DNA from: Paenibacillus_I sp035510375
GTDB lineage: Bacteria > Bacillota > Bacilli > Paenibacillales > Paenibacillaceae
DNA length: 64,000 nt
Assembly: GCF_035510375.1 (NCBI RefSeq)
Contig: NZ_DATKHG010000013.1
Reading direction: 5' to 3' (one strand)
The position numbers and the translations under genes were made by a program. Numbering within the stretch: position 1 is the stretch's first letter; each line of letters starts with the position of its first letter. The notes beneath the pieces are model-generated. The model was not told where the DNA came from. It did no database searches and was given only the letters and a program-made list of their open reading frames with translations. Positions 26,030 to 34,189 of this stretch are shown one piece after another.

Positions 26030-27832
26030 ATGATGTTGAAAACACACCAATGCGGCAAGCTGACGAAAGCGGATGTCGGAAGGACCGTCACACTGAACGG
26101 CTGGGTGCAGCGCAGACGCGATCTCGGCGGCGTTCTGTTTATCGATTTGCGCGACCGGACCGGGATCGTGCAAATCGTCTTCAACCCCGACTTCTCGGGC
26201 GAAGCGCTGCAGGTGGCCGACCGCGCCCGAAGCGAGTATGTGCTGGCCGTGCGGGGCGAGGTCGTCCTGCGCGATCCGGAGACGGTGAACCCGAACCTGG
26301 ATACCGGCGAGATCGAAGTGCGCATAAAGGAAATCGAAATCATGAATGCGGCCAAGACGCCTCCGTTCCCGATTGAGGACGGGGTGGAGGTGGACGAGTC
26401 GCTGCGCTTGAAATACCGTTACCTGGACCTGCGCCGTCCGGAGATGCAGCGCACCCTGGTGCTCCGCTCCAAGGCCGCCAAAGTATTCCGCGACTTTCTT
26501 GACGGCGAGGGCTTCGTAGAGGTCGAGACGCCGATCCTGACGAAAAGCACGCCGGAGGGCGCGCGCGATTACCTCGTGCCGAGCCGCGTGCATCCGGAGG
26601 AGTTTTTCGCGCTGCCGCAATCGCCGCAAATTTTCAAGCAGCTGCTGATGGTGGGCGGCCTCGAGCGGTATTACCAGATCGCCCGCTGCTTCCGCGACGA
26701 GGATCTGCGCGCGGACCGGCAGCCGGAGTTCACCCAGGTGGACATCGAGACGTCGTTCCTGTCCCAGGATCAGCTGCTGGAGCTGATGGAATCGCTCGTC
26801 AAGCGCCTGTTCAGCGAGACGGTCGGCGCCGACATCCCGACTCCGTTCCAGCGCATTACGTATGCCGACGCGATGAACAAGTACGGCTCGGACAAGCCGG
26901 ACCTGCGCTTCGGCCTGGAGATGGAGGACATCACCGACATCGTCGCGGCCAGCGACGTGAAGGTGTTCGCCACGGTTGCGGGCTCGGGCGGCGTCGTCAA
27001 GGCGCTCAACGCCAAAGGCTGCGCCGGCTGGAGCCGCAAGGAGCTTGACGACCTGCAGCCGTTCGCGGCCCGCTACGGCGGCAAGGGACTGGCATGGGTC
27101 ACCGTGAAGGAAGGCGAATGGCGCGGCCCGATCGTCAAGTTTTTCAAGCCGGAGGAGATCGCCGCATTGACCGAACGGCTGGCCGTCGAGGAAGGCGACC
27201 TGCTGCTGTTTTCCGCCGACAAGAAGAAGGTCGTCGCCGACGTGCTCGGCAACCTGCGCCTGAAGGTCGGCCGCGAGCTCGGCCTGATCGACGAGTCGGC
27301 GTTCAAATTCGCCTGGGTCGTCGACTTCCCGCTGCTCGGCTGGGACGAGGAAGCGAAGCGCTACGTGGCCGAGCATCATCCGTTCACCCGTCCGAACGAG
27401 GAGGATGTGCACCTGTTCGACTCCGATCCCGGCGCGATTCGGGCGCAGGCTTACGATCTCGTGCTGAACGGCTACGAGGTCGGCGGCGGATCGATGCGGA
27501 TCTACCGGCGCGACGTGCAGGAGAAAATGTTCCGGGCGCTCGGCTTCTCGTCCGAGGAAGCGCGCGAGAAATTCGGCTTCCTGCTGGACGCATTCGAGTA
27601 CGGAACGCCGCCGCACGGCGGCATCGCCTTCGGCTTCGACCGGCTGGTGATGCTGCTGACCGGGCGCACCAACCTGCGCGAGACGATCGCATTTCCGAAG
27701 ACGGCGAACGCCACCGACCTGCTCACCGATGCGCCGTCGCCCGTTGAGCGTTCGCAGCTGGAGCAGCTGCATATCCGCACCGTGCCGAAGCCGGCCTCCA
27801 AGCCGGCCGCGCCGAGCGGAGCGCAGGCGTAA
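26030..27832 (+). CDS. aspS: Aspartyl-tRNA synthetase
   Basis: A 600-residue class IIb synthetase. An N-terminal OB-fold anticodon-binding domain (LTKADVGRTVTLNGWVQRRR, DLGGVLFIDLRDRTGIVQIV) is followed by the catalytic core with YLDLRRPEMQ, FRDEDLRADRQPEFTQVDIE (motif 2), a bacterial insertion domain, and GIAFGFDRLVMLLTG (motif 3). The C-terminal tail is Pro/Ala-rich. Start is ATG 26030 or the next codon ATG 26033, with AAAGGAAGG in front. It shares the hisS T-box. Whether it is discriminating or also charges tRNA-Asn was not determined. Confidence 0.97.
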   Translation: MMLKTHQCGKLTKADVGRTVTLNGWVQRRRDLGGVLFIDLRDRTGIVQIVFNPDFSGEALQVADRARSEYVLAVRGEVVLRDPETVNPNLDTGEIEVRIKEIEIMNAAKTPPFPIEDGVEVDESLRLKYRYLDLRRPEMQRTLVLRSKAAKVFRDFLDGEGFVEVETPILTKSTPEGARDYLVPSRVHPEEFFALPQSPQIFKQLLMVGGLERYYQIARCFRDEDLRADRQPEFTQVDIETSFLSQDQLLELMESLVKRLFSETVGADIPTPFQRITYADAMNKYGSDKPDLRFGLEMEDITDIVAASDVKVFATVAGSGGVVKALNAKGCAGWSRKELDDLQPFAARYGGKGLAWVTVKEGEWRGPIVKFFKPEEIAALTERLAVEEGDLLLFSADKKKVVADVLGNLRLKVGRELGLIDESAFKFAWVVDFPLLGWDEEAKRYVAEHHPFTRPNEEDVHLFDSDPGAIRAQAYDLVLNGYEVGGGSMRIYRRDVQEKMFRALGFSSEEAREKFGFLLDAFEYGTPPHGGIAFGFDRLVMLLTGRTNLRETIAFPKTANATDLLTDAPSPVERSQLEQLHIRTVPKPASKPAAPSGAQA

Positions 27833-27898
27833 CACGGCGTAAAGGCACAGTAACGGGTTGGCCGCCGCCCACGCATAACCCTGAAACGGAAGGAGCGG

Positions 27899-28660
27899 AT
27901 GAATATGCTGCATCAATTTTCCCGCACGGAGCTTGCGATCGGCCCGGAAGGGCTGGGCGTGATGAAACGGAGCACGGTGGCCGTGCTCGGTATCGGCGGC
28001 GTCGGCTCGATCGCGGCCGATGCGCTGGCGCGCACCGGAATCGGGCGCATCTTGCTGATCGATAAAGACGTTGTGGACATCACGAACGTGAACCGCCAGG
28101 TCATCGCGCTGACGACGACGGTCGGCCAGCCGAAGGCCGACCTGATGCGCGACCGGATCAAGCTGATCAATCCGGATTGCGACGTCGTGTCCCTGCGCAT
28201 GTTCTACACGGAGGAGACGTACGAGAAGCTGTTCGAATATGAGCTGGATTACGTTATCGACGCGTCGGACACGATCAGCTACAAGGTCCATCTGATCAAG
28301 CAATGCCTGAAGCGGCGCATTCCGGTCATCTCCAGCATGGGCGCCGCCAACAAAATGGACCCTACGAAGTTCGTCGTCGCCGATATTTCCAAGACGCATA
28401 CCGATCCGCTCGCCCGCGTCGTCCGCACGAAGCTGCGCAAGGACGGCATCCGCAGCGGCGTGAAGGTTGTGTTCTCCACCGAGGCTCCGATGAAGCCGCG
28501 CGAGGATGTCACGCAGCGCATCGTGCCGGAGAACGCGCCGGAAATCCGCAAGGCGCAGCAGCCGCCCGCAAGCAACGCGTTCGTTCCGCCGGTGGCGGGA
28601 CTTATTATGGTAAGCGTCGTTGTGCGCGACCTGCTCGCCGGGGGAGGCGTCAAGGCGTGA
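27899..28660 (+). CDS. tcdA: tRNA threonylcarbamoyladenosine dehydratase TcdA
   Basis: A 253-residue E1/ThiF-like enzyme that cyclises t6A37 in tRNA to ct6A using ATP. The Rossmann nucleotide site is VLGIGGVGSIAADALARTGI; the following ILLIDKDVVDITNVNRQ and DYVIDASDTISYKVHLI are diagnostic of the CsdL/TcdA branch. GGAAGGAG lies 5 nt before the ATG. It follows aspS by 66 bp without a terminator, as in B. subtilis (yrvM). Confidence 0.93.
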   Translation: MNMLHQFSRTELAIGPEGLGVMKRSTVAVLGIGGVGSIAADALARTGIGRILLIDKDVVDITNVNRQVIALTTTVGQPKADLMRDRIKLINPDCDVVSLRMFYTEETYEKLFEYELDYVIDASDTISYKVHLIKQCLKRRIPVISSMGAANKMDPTKFVVADISKTHTDPLARVVRTKLRKDGIRSGVKVVFSTEAPMKPREDVTQRIVPENAPEIRKAQQPPASNAFVPPVAGLIMVSVVVRDLLAGGGVKA

Positions 28661-28772
28661 AGAAGCGCCGTTCAAAAAGCTGCGGCTGCAGCCGGGCATG
28701 CAAGCGCCCGTCCTGAACGCGCCGGCCGGGACAACGGCTGCCCGGTTGTTGTGATGCCATCGCCGGAAGGGA

Positions 28773-28827
28773 AAGCCGCAGGCATTGCCCGGTTCATGCA
28801 ACCGGACAATGCCTGCGGCTTCTTTTT
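28773..28827 (+). terminator. Intrinsic terminator after tcdA
   Basis: AAGCCGCAGGCATTG and CAATGCCTGCGGCTT (28773-28787 and 28807-28821) form a long stem with an internal CCGGTT/AACCGG hairpin, followed by CTTTTTG. It ends the hisS-aspS-tcdA unit. The remaining 353-bp gap to rarA contains no further recognisable element; no 6S RNA fold was evident. Confidence 0.88.
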
Positions 28828-29013
28828 GCATGCGATATGCTTGCACCAGGCATGTCCGCGGTTCGGGCGCTTGCTGCGTCCGCCGACGGAAACTGGCGAA
28901 CATGTGTACGAATATGGTATGATCGGGAGAAGCCCGCTTCATTTTTCGGGAGGGAAAATGCCGTTGCATCCAGACAGGACGGCATGCATGCCGGAACAGG
29001 AGTGAACGATCGG

Positions 29014-30330
29014 ATGGACTTATTCAGCTATCGGGAAGCGGAGGAGCCGCGTGCCCGGCTGCTCGCCGACCGGATGCGTCCGGAGGCGCTTGACGACTAT
29101 ATCGGACAAGAGCATATCGTAGGCCCGGGCAAGCTGCTGCGAAGGGCGATCGAGGGGGACCGGGTGTCGTCGATTCTCCTCTATGGGCCGCCCGGCTGCG
29201 GCAAAACGACGCTCGCGCATATTATATCGAAAAGAACCGAGGGCGATTTCGTTCGTTTGAACGCGGTTGACGCGTCGGTCAAGGATGTCAGGGAGGTCAT
29301 CGAGCAGGCCAAATCGGCAAAGTCCTTATACGGCCGCAAGACGATTTTGTTCCTCGACGAGGTGCACCGTTTCAACACTTCGCGCCAGGACGCCCTGCTG
29401 CCCGCGGTCGAGCAGGGGATCATCATTTTCATCGGGGCGACGACCGAAAATCCGTTTCACCATGTGAACGGGGCGCTTTTGTCGCGGTCGACGCTGTTTC
29501 AATTGGAGCCGTTGACCGGCGAGCATTCGCTCGAGGCGATGCGCCGCGCGCTTCAAGACAAGGAGCGGGGACTCGGCTTTATGGATCTGCACGCCGATGA
29601 GGACGCGCTGCGCCATATCGCAAACATGGCGAACGGTGATATCCGCCGGGCGCTCAACGCGCTTGAGCTTGCCGCCGTGACGACGCCTTCGCAGCCGGAC
29701 GGCTCCGTGCGTATTACGCTGGCCGTCGCGGAGGAATCGATCCGCAAGCCGACCGTGCGCGCCGATATGTCCACACAATACGACGTGCTGTCCGCCTTTC
29801 ACAAAAGTGTGCGGGGATCGAGCGATGCGGCGCTGTTCTGGTTTCTATATGCGGTGGAGAAGCTCGGCATGGACCCGATGACCTTCCTTCGCCGGCTGAT
29901 TGTGGCATGCAGCGAGGATATCGGTCTGGCCAATCCGCAGGCGATGGTGCAGGCGGTAACGGCGATGGACGCTTATCACAAGATCGGCTGGCCGGAAGCG
30001 AAGTACAATATTGCCCAGGCGATTCTGTTCGCGGTTGAAAGCCCCAAATCGAATGCCGCCGCCGAGGCGATCGGCCGCATTATGGACGCGATCGGGGCGA
30101 GCGGGACGATGGAGGTGCCTCTGCATTTGCGCGATGCGCATTATAGCGGCGCGGCCAAGCTTGGGCACGAGGGCTATAAATATCCGCACGATTATCCCGG
30201 CCATTTCATTGAGCAGCAGTATTTGCCGGATAAGCTCGACGGGCGGCATTTTTACGAGGCGACGGAGCAAGGGATGGAAGAGAAAATCAGGGTCAACCAG
30301 GCGAACCGCCGGCGCAAGCGCCGAAAGTGA
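29014..30330 (+). CDS. rarA: Replication-associated recombination AAA+ protein RarA (MgsA)
   Basis: A 438-residue AAA+ ATPase acting at stalled replication forks with SSB and clamp-loader proteins. Walker A is YGPPGCGKTTLAH, Walker B is TILFLDEVHRFN, the sensor region has IGATTENPFHHV, and the C-terminal tetramerisation domain shows GYKYPHDYPGHFIEQQYLP. ATG 29014 begins the canonical MDLFSYREAEEPRARLLADR; a GTG 12 nt upstream is in frame but overlaps the ribosome site. Confidence 0.95.
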   Translation: MDLFSYREAEEPRARLLADRMRPEALDDYIGQEHIVGPGKLLRRAIEGDRVSSILLYGPPGCGKTTLAHIISKRTEGDFVRLNAVDASVKDVREVIEQAKSAKSLYGRKTILFLDEVHRFNTSRQDALLPAVEQGIIIFIGATTENPFHHVNGALLSRSTLFQLEPLTGEHSLEAMRRALQDKERGLGFMDLHADEDALRHIANMANGDIRRALNALELAAVTTPSQPDGSVRITLAVAEESIRKPTVRADMSTQYDVLSAFHKSVRGSSDAALFWFLYAVEKLGMDPMTFLRRLIVACSEDIGLANPQAMVQAVTAMDAYHKIGWPEAKYNIAQAILFAVESPKSNAAAEAIGRIMDAIGASGTMEVPLHLRDAHYSGAAKLGHEGYKYPHDYPGHFIEQQYLPDKLDGRHFYEATEQGMEEKIRVNQANRRRKRRK

Positions 30331-30532
30331 CCCGATGACGCCTCAACGCCGAGCGATTCGGGTAAAAAGGTTTGAGCGACGCAGTAAAAGGTTCATAAAG
30401 GTCAACCCCTGCCGAATAAAGATCATTAGAGCCCGAAAACGGAGGTTTACGAGCGATAGTGCGATCGACTAAGCTTAAGAGTGAGATTATAAACTTTATT
30501 TATAATTTGAATGTATTCATAACCTAAAGGAG

Positions 30533-31939
30533 GTGCACCTGTCGCCGTATTGCCGCCCGGCGGAAGACGGAGACAGGGAATCGTTGAACGACAGTGACCC
30601 GTTACCCTTAATGTTGAATCTGGTCTTGATTTTGTTGTTGGTACTGGCGAACGGCTTTTTTGTAGCCGCGGAATTCGCGATGGTTCAGGTCCGCGGGGGA
30701 CGCATTGGCACACTGCTTCAGGAGGGCCACAAGGGCGCCAGGTTGGCCGAGCGTCTGACCACCAATCTGGATGCTTATCTATCCGCCTGCCGGCTCGGCA
30801 TTACGCTTGCTTCGCTCGGTCTCGGCTGGCTCGGCGCGCCCGCGTTTGCGAGGATGATCGAGCCGGGGCTGACGGGAACGGGTATGGGAAACGAAGCCTC
30901 TGCGTACGCCGTGGCAATTGCGGTCGCCTTTTTCCTGGTGGCGTTCCTCCACTTTGTGATCGGGGAATTGGCTCCCAAGACGGTCGCCATCCGCAAGTCG
31001 GAGCGCATTGCCCTGCTTACCGCCGCTCCGCTCATCGCCTTTTACAAAATCATGTATCCGTTCATCTGGTTTTTTAACGGCACGGCCAATCGGCTGCTGA
31101 AGCTGTTCGGCGTCGCACCGGCTTCCGGGAACGAGTCCGCCCATACCGAGGAAGAGATCCGGATTCTGATGAAGGAAAGCCATAAAAGCGGGCTGATCGA
31201 CAACACCGAGCTGACGCTGGTGGACAACATATTCGATTTTGCGGACACCACGGCCCGTGAAATCATGATCCCCCGCACGGAAATGAACTGCCTGTATACG
31301 AATCTGCCGTTCGACGAGAACCGCCAAATCGCGCTGCGGGAAATGCATACGCGCTATCCGGTTTGCGACAGTGATAAAGATAATATTATCGGATTTGTTC
31401 ATATCAAGGATCTGTTGAAGATTAGCCCGCAGGGGCTCAGCAATATCCGGCAGATCACCCGTCCGATCACCACGGTGCCGGAATCGATGCAAATCAGCAT
31501 GCTGCTCAAGCTGCTGCAGAAGAAAAAGACGCAAATCGCGATTCTTATCGACGAGTACGGCGGCACGAGCGGCATGGTGACGCTGGAGGATATCATGGAG
31601 GAGATCGTCGGTGAAATCCAGGACGAATTCGACGAGGAGCGCGCGGACATCGAGCGCAAGGACGAACACACTTACTCCATCAACGGACTGATGCTGATCG
31701 AGGAAGTGAACAGCTTTTTCGGCCTGGAGATCGACACTGACGATTACGACACGATCGGGGGCTACGTGTACTCCCAGATCGAGATTCCGCCCAAGCGCGG
31801 CCAAGGCTTCTATCATAAGGACACGCACGAATTCGTGATCGAGGAGACGGACAATCTCCGGATTTCCCGCATTACGGTTCGCGTGCGCCGGCAGCTGCCG
31901 GAGGACGACGACCCGCTGCTTCAGGAAGAAACCGGTTAA
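30533..31939 (+). CDS. Hemolysin-family CNNM/CBS/CorC-HlyC membrane protein
   Basis: A protein of up to 468 residues. The N-terminal CNNM (DUF21) domain has about four membrane segments starting at LMLNLVLILLLVLANGFFVA, with HFVIGELAPKTVAIRKSE conserved. Two CBS domains (EIMIPRTEMNCLYTNLPFD and a second around ITTVPESMQISMLL) and a C-terminal CorC_HlyC domain (SINGLMLIEEVNSFFG) follow. Such proteins are linked to magnesium or cobalt efflux and to membrane stress. The start is not settled: GTG 30533 overlaps the strong AAAGGAGGTG (30526-30535); TTG 30584, CTG 30539 or ATG 30611 are alternatives, and ATG 30611 sits right at the first membrane segment. No standard start lies at ideal spacing from the strong site. 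Confidence 0.88.
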   Translation: MHLSPYCRPAEDGDRESLNDSDPLPLMLNLVLILLLVLANGFFVAAEFAMVQVRGGRIGTLLQEGHKGARLAERLTTNLDAYLSACRLGITLASLGLGWLGAPAFARMIEPGLTGTGMGNEASAYAVAIAVAFFLVAFLHFVIGELAPKTVAIRKSERIALLTAAPLIAFYKIMYPFIWFFNGTANRLLKLFGVAPASGNESAHTEEEIRILMKESHKSGLIDNTELTLVDNIFDFADTTAREIMIPRTEMNCLYTNLPFDENRQIALREMHTRYPVCDSDKDNIIGFVHIKDLLKISPQGLSNIRQITRPITTVPESMQISMLLKLLQKKKTQIAILIDEYGGTSGMVTLEDIMEEIVGEIQDEFDEERADIERKDEHTYSINGLMLIEEVNSFFGLEIDTDDYDTIGGYVYSQIEIPPKRGQGFYHKDTHEFVIEETDNLRISRITVRVRRQLPEDDDPLLQEETG

Positions 31940-31945
31940 CCATAC

Positions 31946-31997
31946 AAAAAAGCAGTCCCCCGATGCCGATCGACGGCGTGGGGAGGACTGCTTTTTT
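31946..31997 (+). terminator. Intrinsic terminator after the hemolysin-family gene
   Basis: AAAAAAGCAGTCC (31946-31958) pairs with GGACTGCTTTTTT (31985-31997) around a GC-rich loop, ending in six Ts. It follows the stop by 6 bp. Confidence 0.92.
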
Positions 31998-32043
31998 GCG
32001 TATGGCACCGCCCGGGCCATACGGACGCAGGCATTTGGCTTAT

Positions 32044-32232
32044 GCTAACGGCACGGCGTGCCGCTTGCTTTGCATTTTCTCATCCCCGCACTCGGTTAGC
32101 GGCAAAGTATGCCGTTAGCTTGGCGGTGTTCCCACGTTGCGGGCGATTTCGTGCCGGTTAACGGCATGCCGTGCCGTTAGCACAGTGATTTCTTGGCTTT
32201 TCACCCGGTTAGCGGCATCGTATGCCGCAAGC
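32044..32232. repeat. Second cluster of four 25-bp palindromes with the same spacing rhythm
   Basis: Four 25-bp imperfect palindromes start at 32044, 32095, 32157 and 32208. Half sites are GCTAACGGCAC/GTGCCGCTTGC, GTTAGCGGCAA/TATGCCGTTAGC (one base overlapping), GTTAACGGCAT/GTGCCGTTAGC and GTTAGCGGCAT/TATGCCGCAAGC. Spacers are 26, 37 and 26 bp, the same as in the array at 23542-23955, but spacer sequences differ from that array and from each other. It lies between the terminators of the hemolysin-family gene and of mnmA. Confidence 0.88.
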
Positions 32233-32282
32233 GGTCAGGCCGCCGGCCGGTTGACGAGGCCGGTGAACGAAATGGCGGGCCA

Positions 32283-32320
32283 AAACGGAAACACCGCCGG
32301 AAATCCGTCCCGGCGGTGTT
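32283..32320 (-). terminator. Intrinsic terminator of mnmA
   Basis: Read on the minus strand, AACACCGCCGG pairs with CCGGCGGTGTT, followed by TCCGTTTTG. It begins 10 bp after the mnmA stop. Confidence 0.8.
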
Positions 32321-32329
32321 CTGCAGTTC

Positions 32330-33478
32330 TTATACGGAGGCTCCGGCGGCGAAGGACGCCGGGTCGACCTTGCGGACGGCTTCGATCGTGCCGCCGCCCA
32401 GGCATACGTCGCCGTCGTAAAAAACGACCGCCTGGCCCGGCGTGACCGCTTTCTGCGGACCGTCGAAAACGACGTCGGCCGCGGTTCCGCCGTCCCGCAG
32501 CGTGACAGTCACCGCCTGGTCCGGCTGGCGGTAGCGGAATTTGGCCGTGCACCGAACCGGAACGTCCGGCACGGCAGGCGAAATCCAATTGACGCCGGAG
32601 GCCGTCAAGCCTTCGGAATACAGCACGGGATGAGCCTCTCCTTGCACGACCAGCAGCTCGTTGCGCGTCAAGTCCTTATCGGCGACGAACCACGGCTCGC
32701 CGGAACCCGAGCCGCCGATGCCGAGGCCTTGCCGCTGGCCCAGCGTGTAATACATCAGCCCGTCGTGCCGGCCCTTCACTTCGCCGGTCCGGACATCGAT
32801 CATGCTGCCCGGCTGCGCCGGCAAATAATGGCTCAGAAACTGTTTGAAGTTGCGTTCCCCGATAAAGCAGACGCCGGTGCTGTCTTTTTTCCTGGCCGTC
32901 GCAAGGCCGGCCTCGGCCGCGATGCGCCGCACCTCCGACTTCGGCAGATCGCCGATCGGGAACATCGCCTTGGCGAGCTGGTCCTGGGACAGGGCGTGCA
33001 GGAAATACGTCTGGTCCTTGTTGGCATCGACGCCGCGGAGCAGGCGCGTTTCGCCGTCGCCGGCGCGCTCGACGCGCGCATAATGGCCGGTCGCCAGGTA
33101 GTCCGCGCCCAGGTCCGTCGCTTTTTTCAGGAAATCGCCGAATTTGATCTCGCGGTTGCACATGACGTCCGGGTTCGGCGTCCTTCCGCGCCTGTATTCG
33201 TCGAGGAAATAGGTAAATACTTTATCGAAATACTGCCGCTCGAAATTGACCGTATAATAAGGGATACCGATTTGCGCGCATACGCGGCGGACATCCTCTG
33301 CGTCCTCCTCGGCCGTGCAATGGCCGAATTCGTCCGTGTCGTCCCAGTTTTTCATGAAAATGCCGATGACGTCATATCCCTGCCGCTTCAGCAGCAGCGC
33401 CGTCACCGAGGAGTCCACGCCGCCGGACATGCCGACGACGACCCGGACCGAGCCGTTCGATCCGTTCGATCCGCTCAT
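32330..33478 (-). CDS. mnmA: tRNA-specific 2-thiouridylase MnmA
   Basis: A 382-residue ATP-dependent enzyme that thiolates U34 of Lys, Glu and Gln tRNAs with sulfur from a cysteine desulfurase. The PP-loop is VVVGMSGGVDSSVTALLL; the two active cysteines are in NPDVMCNREIKF and DSTGVCFIGERNF; GHYARVER and YTLGQRQGLGIGG are also conserved. The first ten residues (MSGSNGSNGS) form an unusual low-complexity lead. The gene is transcribed away from cymR-iscS, whereas in B. subtilis the three genes are collinear; IscS at 34190 is the likely sulfur donor. Confidence 0.96.
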   Translation of the reverse strand: MSGSNGSNGSVRVVVGMSGGVDSSVTALLLKRQGYDVIGIFMKNWDDTDEFGHCTAEEDAEDVRRVCAQIGIPYYTVNFERQYFDKVFTYFLDEYRRGRTPNPDVMCNREIKFGDFLKKATDLGADYLATGHYARVERAGDGETRLLRGVDANKDQTYFLHALSQDQLAKAMFPIGDLPKSEVRRIAAEAGLATARKKDSTGVCFIGERNFKQFLSHYLPAQPGSMIDVRTGEVKGRHDGLMYYTLGQRQGLGIGGSGSGEPWFVADKDLTRNELLVVQGEAHPVLYSEGLTASGVNWISPAVPDVPVRCTAKFRYRQPDQAVTVTLRDGGTAADVVFDGPQKAVTPGQAVVFYDGDVCLGGGTIEAVRKVDPASFAAGASV

Positions 33479-33758
33479 ACTACCACCACCCGCTTAAACT
33501 TCTGTATACGCCCCCGTACAGAACATATTGCCCAAGTGCGTATCTTGTTTATTGTAACACGGACCGCCGACTTTTTCACGGGCGGGCGCGCTCGCTCACC
33601 CTGCCGTTCATTCTCTGCCGTTCGTCCCGACTGACATGATGGAAGTTTTTTCGCCAAGCCGTCAAACCTTTTTGTCCCAAACGGCAAACGATATGTTAAC
33701 ATAGATGTGTTATGGGAATACAATGATTTAGACACACGGCTTGGGGAGAGGTGCCACG

Positions 33759-34178
33759 ATGAAAATTTCGACCAAGGGCCGTTACGGCTTGACGATCATG
33801 ATGGAGCTGGCCGTTAAATACGGGGAAGGCCCGCTGTCGCTGAAAAGCATCGCCGAACGGAACCAGCTTTCGGAGCACTATCTGGAGCAGCTTGTCGCAC
33901 CGCTGAGGAACGCGGGGCTCGTCAAAAGCGTCCGCGGCGCGTACGGCGGCTACATCCTCTCGAAGGAACCCGAATCGATCACTTCCGGCGATATTATCCG
34001 CATATTGGAAGGCCCGATCTCGCCCGTCGATTTTACCGAGGAGGACGATCCTGCCAAACGGGATTTGTGGCTGCGCATCCGCGACAGTATCGCGGGCGTA
34101 CTCGATTCGACGACTTTGGCCGACCTGATCGCCTATAAAGAAGAGCGCGAAGTAGACAGCTACATGTTCTATATTTGA
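33759..34178 (+). CDS. cymR: Rrf2-family regulator, CymR-like
   Basis: A 139-residue winged-helix protein (KISTKGRYGLTIMMELAV at the N-terminus; recognition helix around LSEHYLEQLVAPLRNAGLV; wing at SVRGAYGGYIL). It contains no cysteine, so it cannot hold the iron-sulfur cluster of IscR; this fits CymR, which represses cysteine and sulfur-assimilation genes together with CysK. Placement directly before a cysteine desulfurase matches B. subtilis cymR-yrvO. ATG 33759 follows GGGGAGAGG by about 8 nt. The iscS start lies 12 bp past its stop. Confidence 0.85.
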   Translation: MKISTKGRYGLTIMMELAVKYGEGPLSLKSIAERNQLSEHYLEQLVAPLRNAGLVKSVRGAYGGYILSKEPESITSGDIIRILEGPISPVDFTEEDDPAKRDLWLRIRDSIAGVLDSTTLADLIAYKEEREVDSYMFYI

Positions 34179-34189
34179 GGGAAAAGCCT

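Noticed and set aside
25916..28969. 1017-codon open frame on the minus strand across aspS and tcdA
   Set aside because: Antisense to well-supported genes, Arg/His/Leu-rich with no recognisable domains; caused by codon bias of the plus-strand genes.
28661..29013. 6S RNA gene downstream of aspS-tcdA, as found near aspS in B. subtilis
   Set aside because: I saw only a terminator hairpin and no extended rod with a central bubble. A covariance search would decide.
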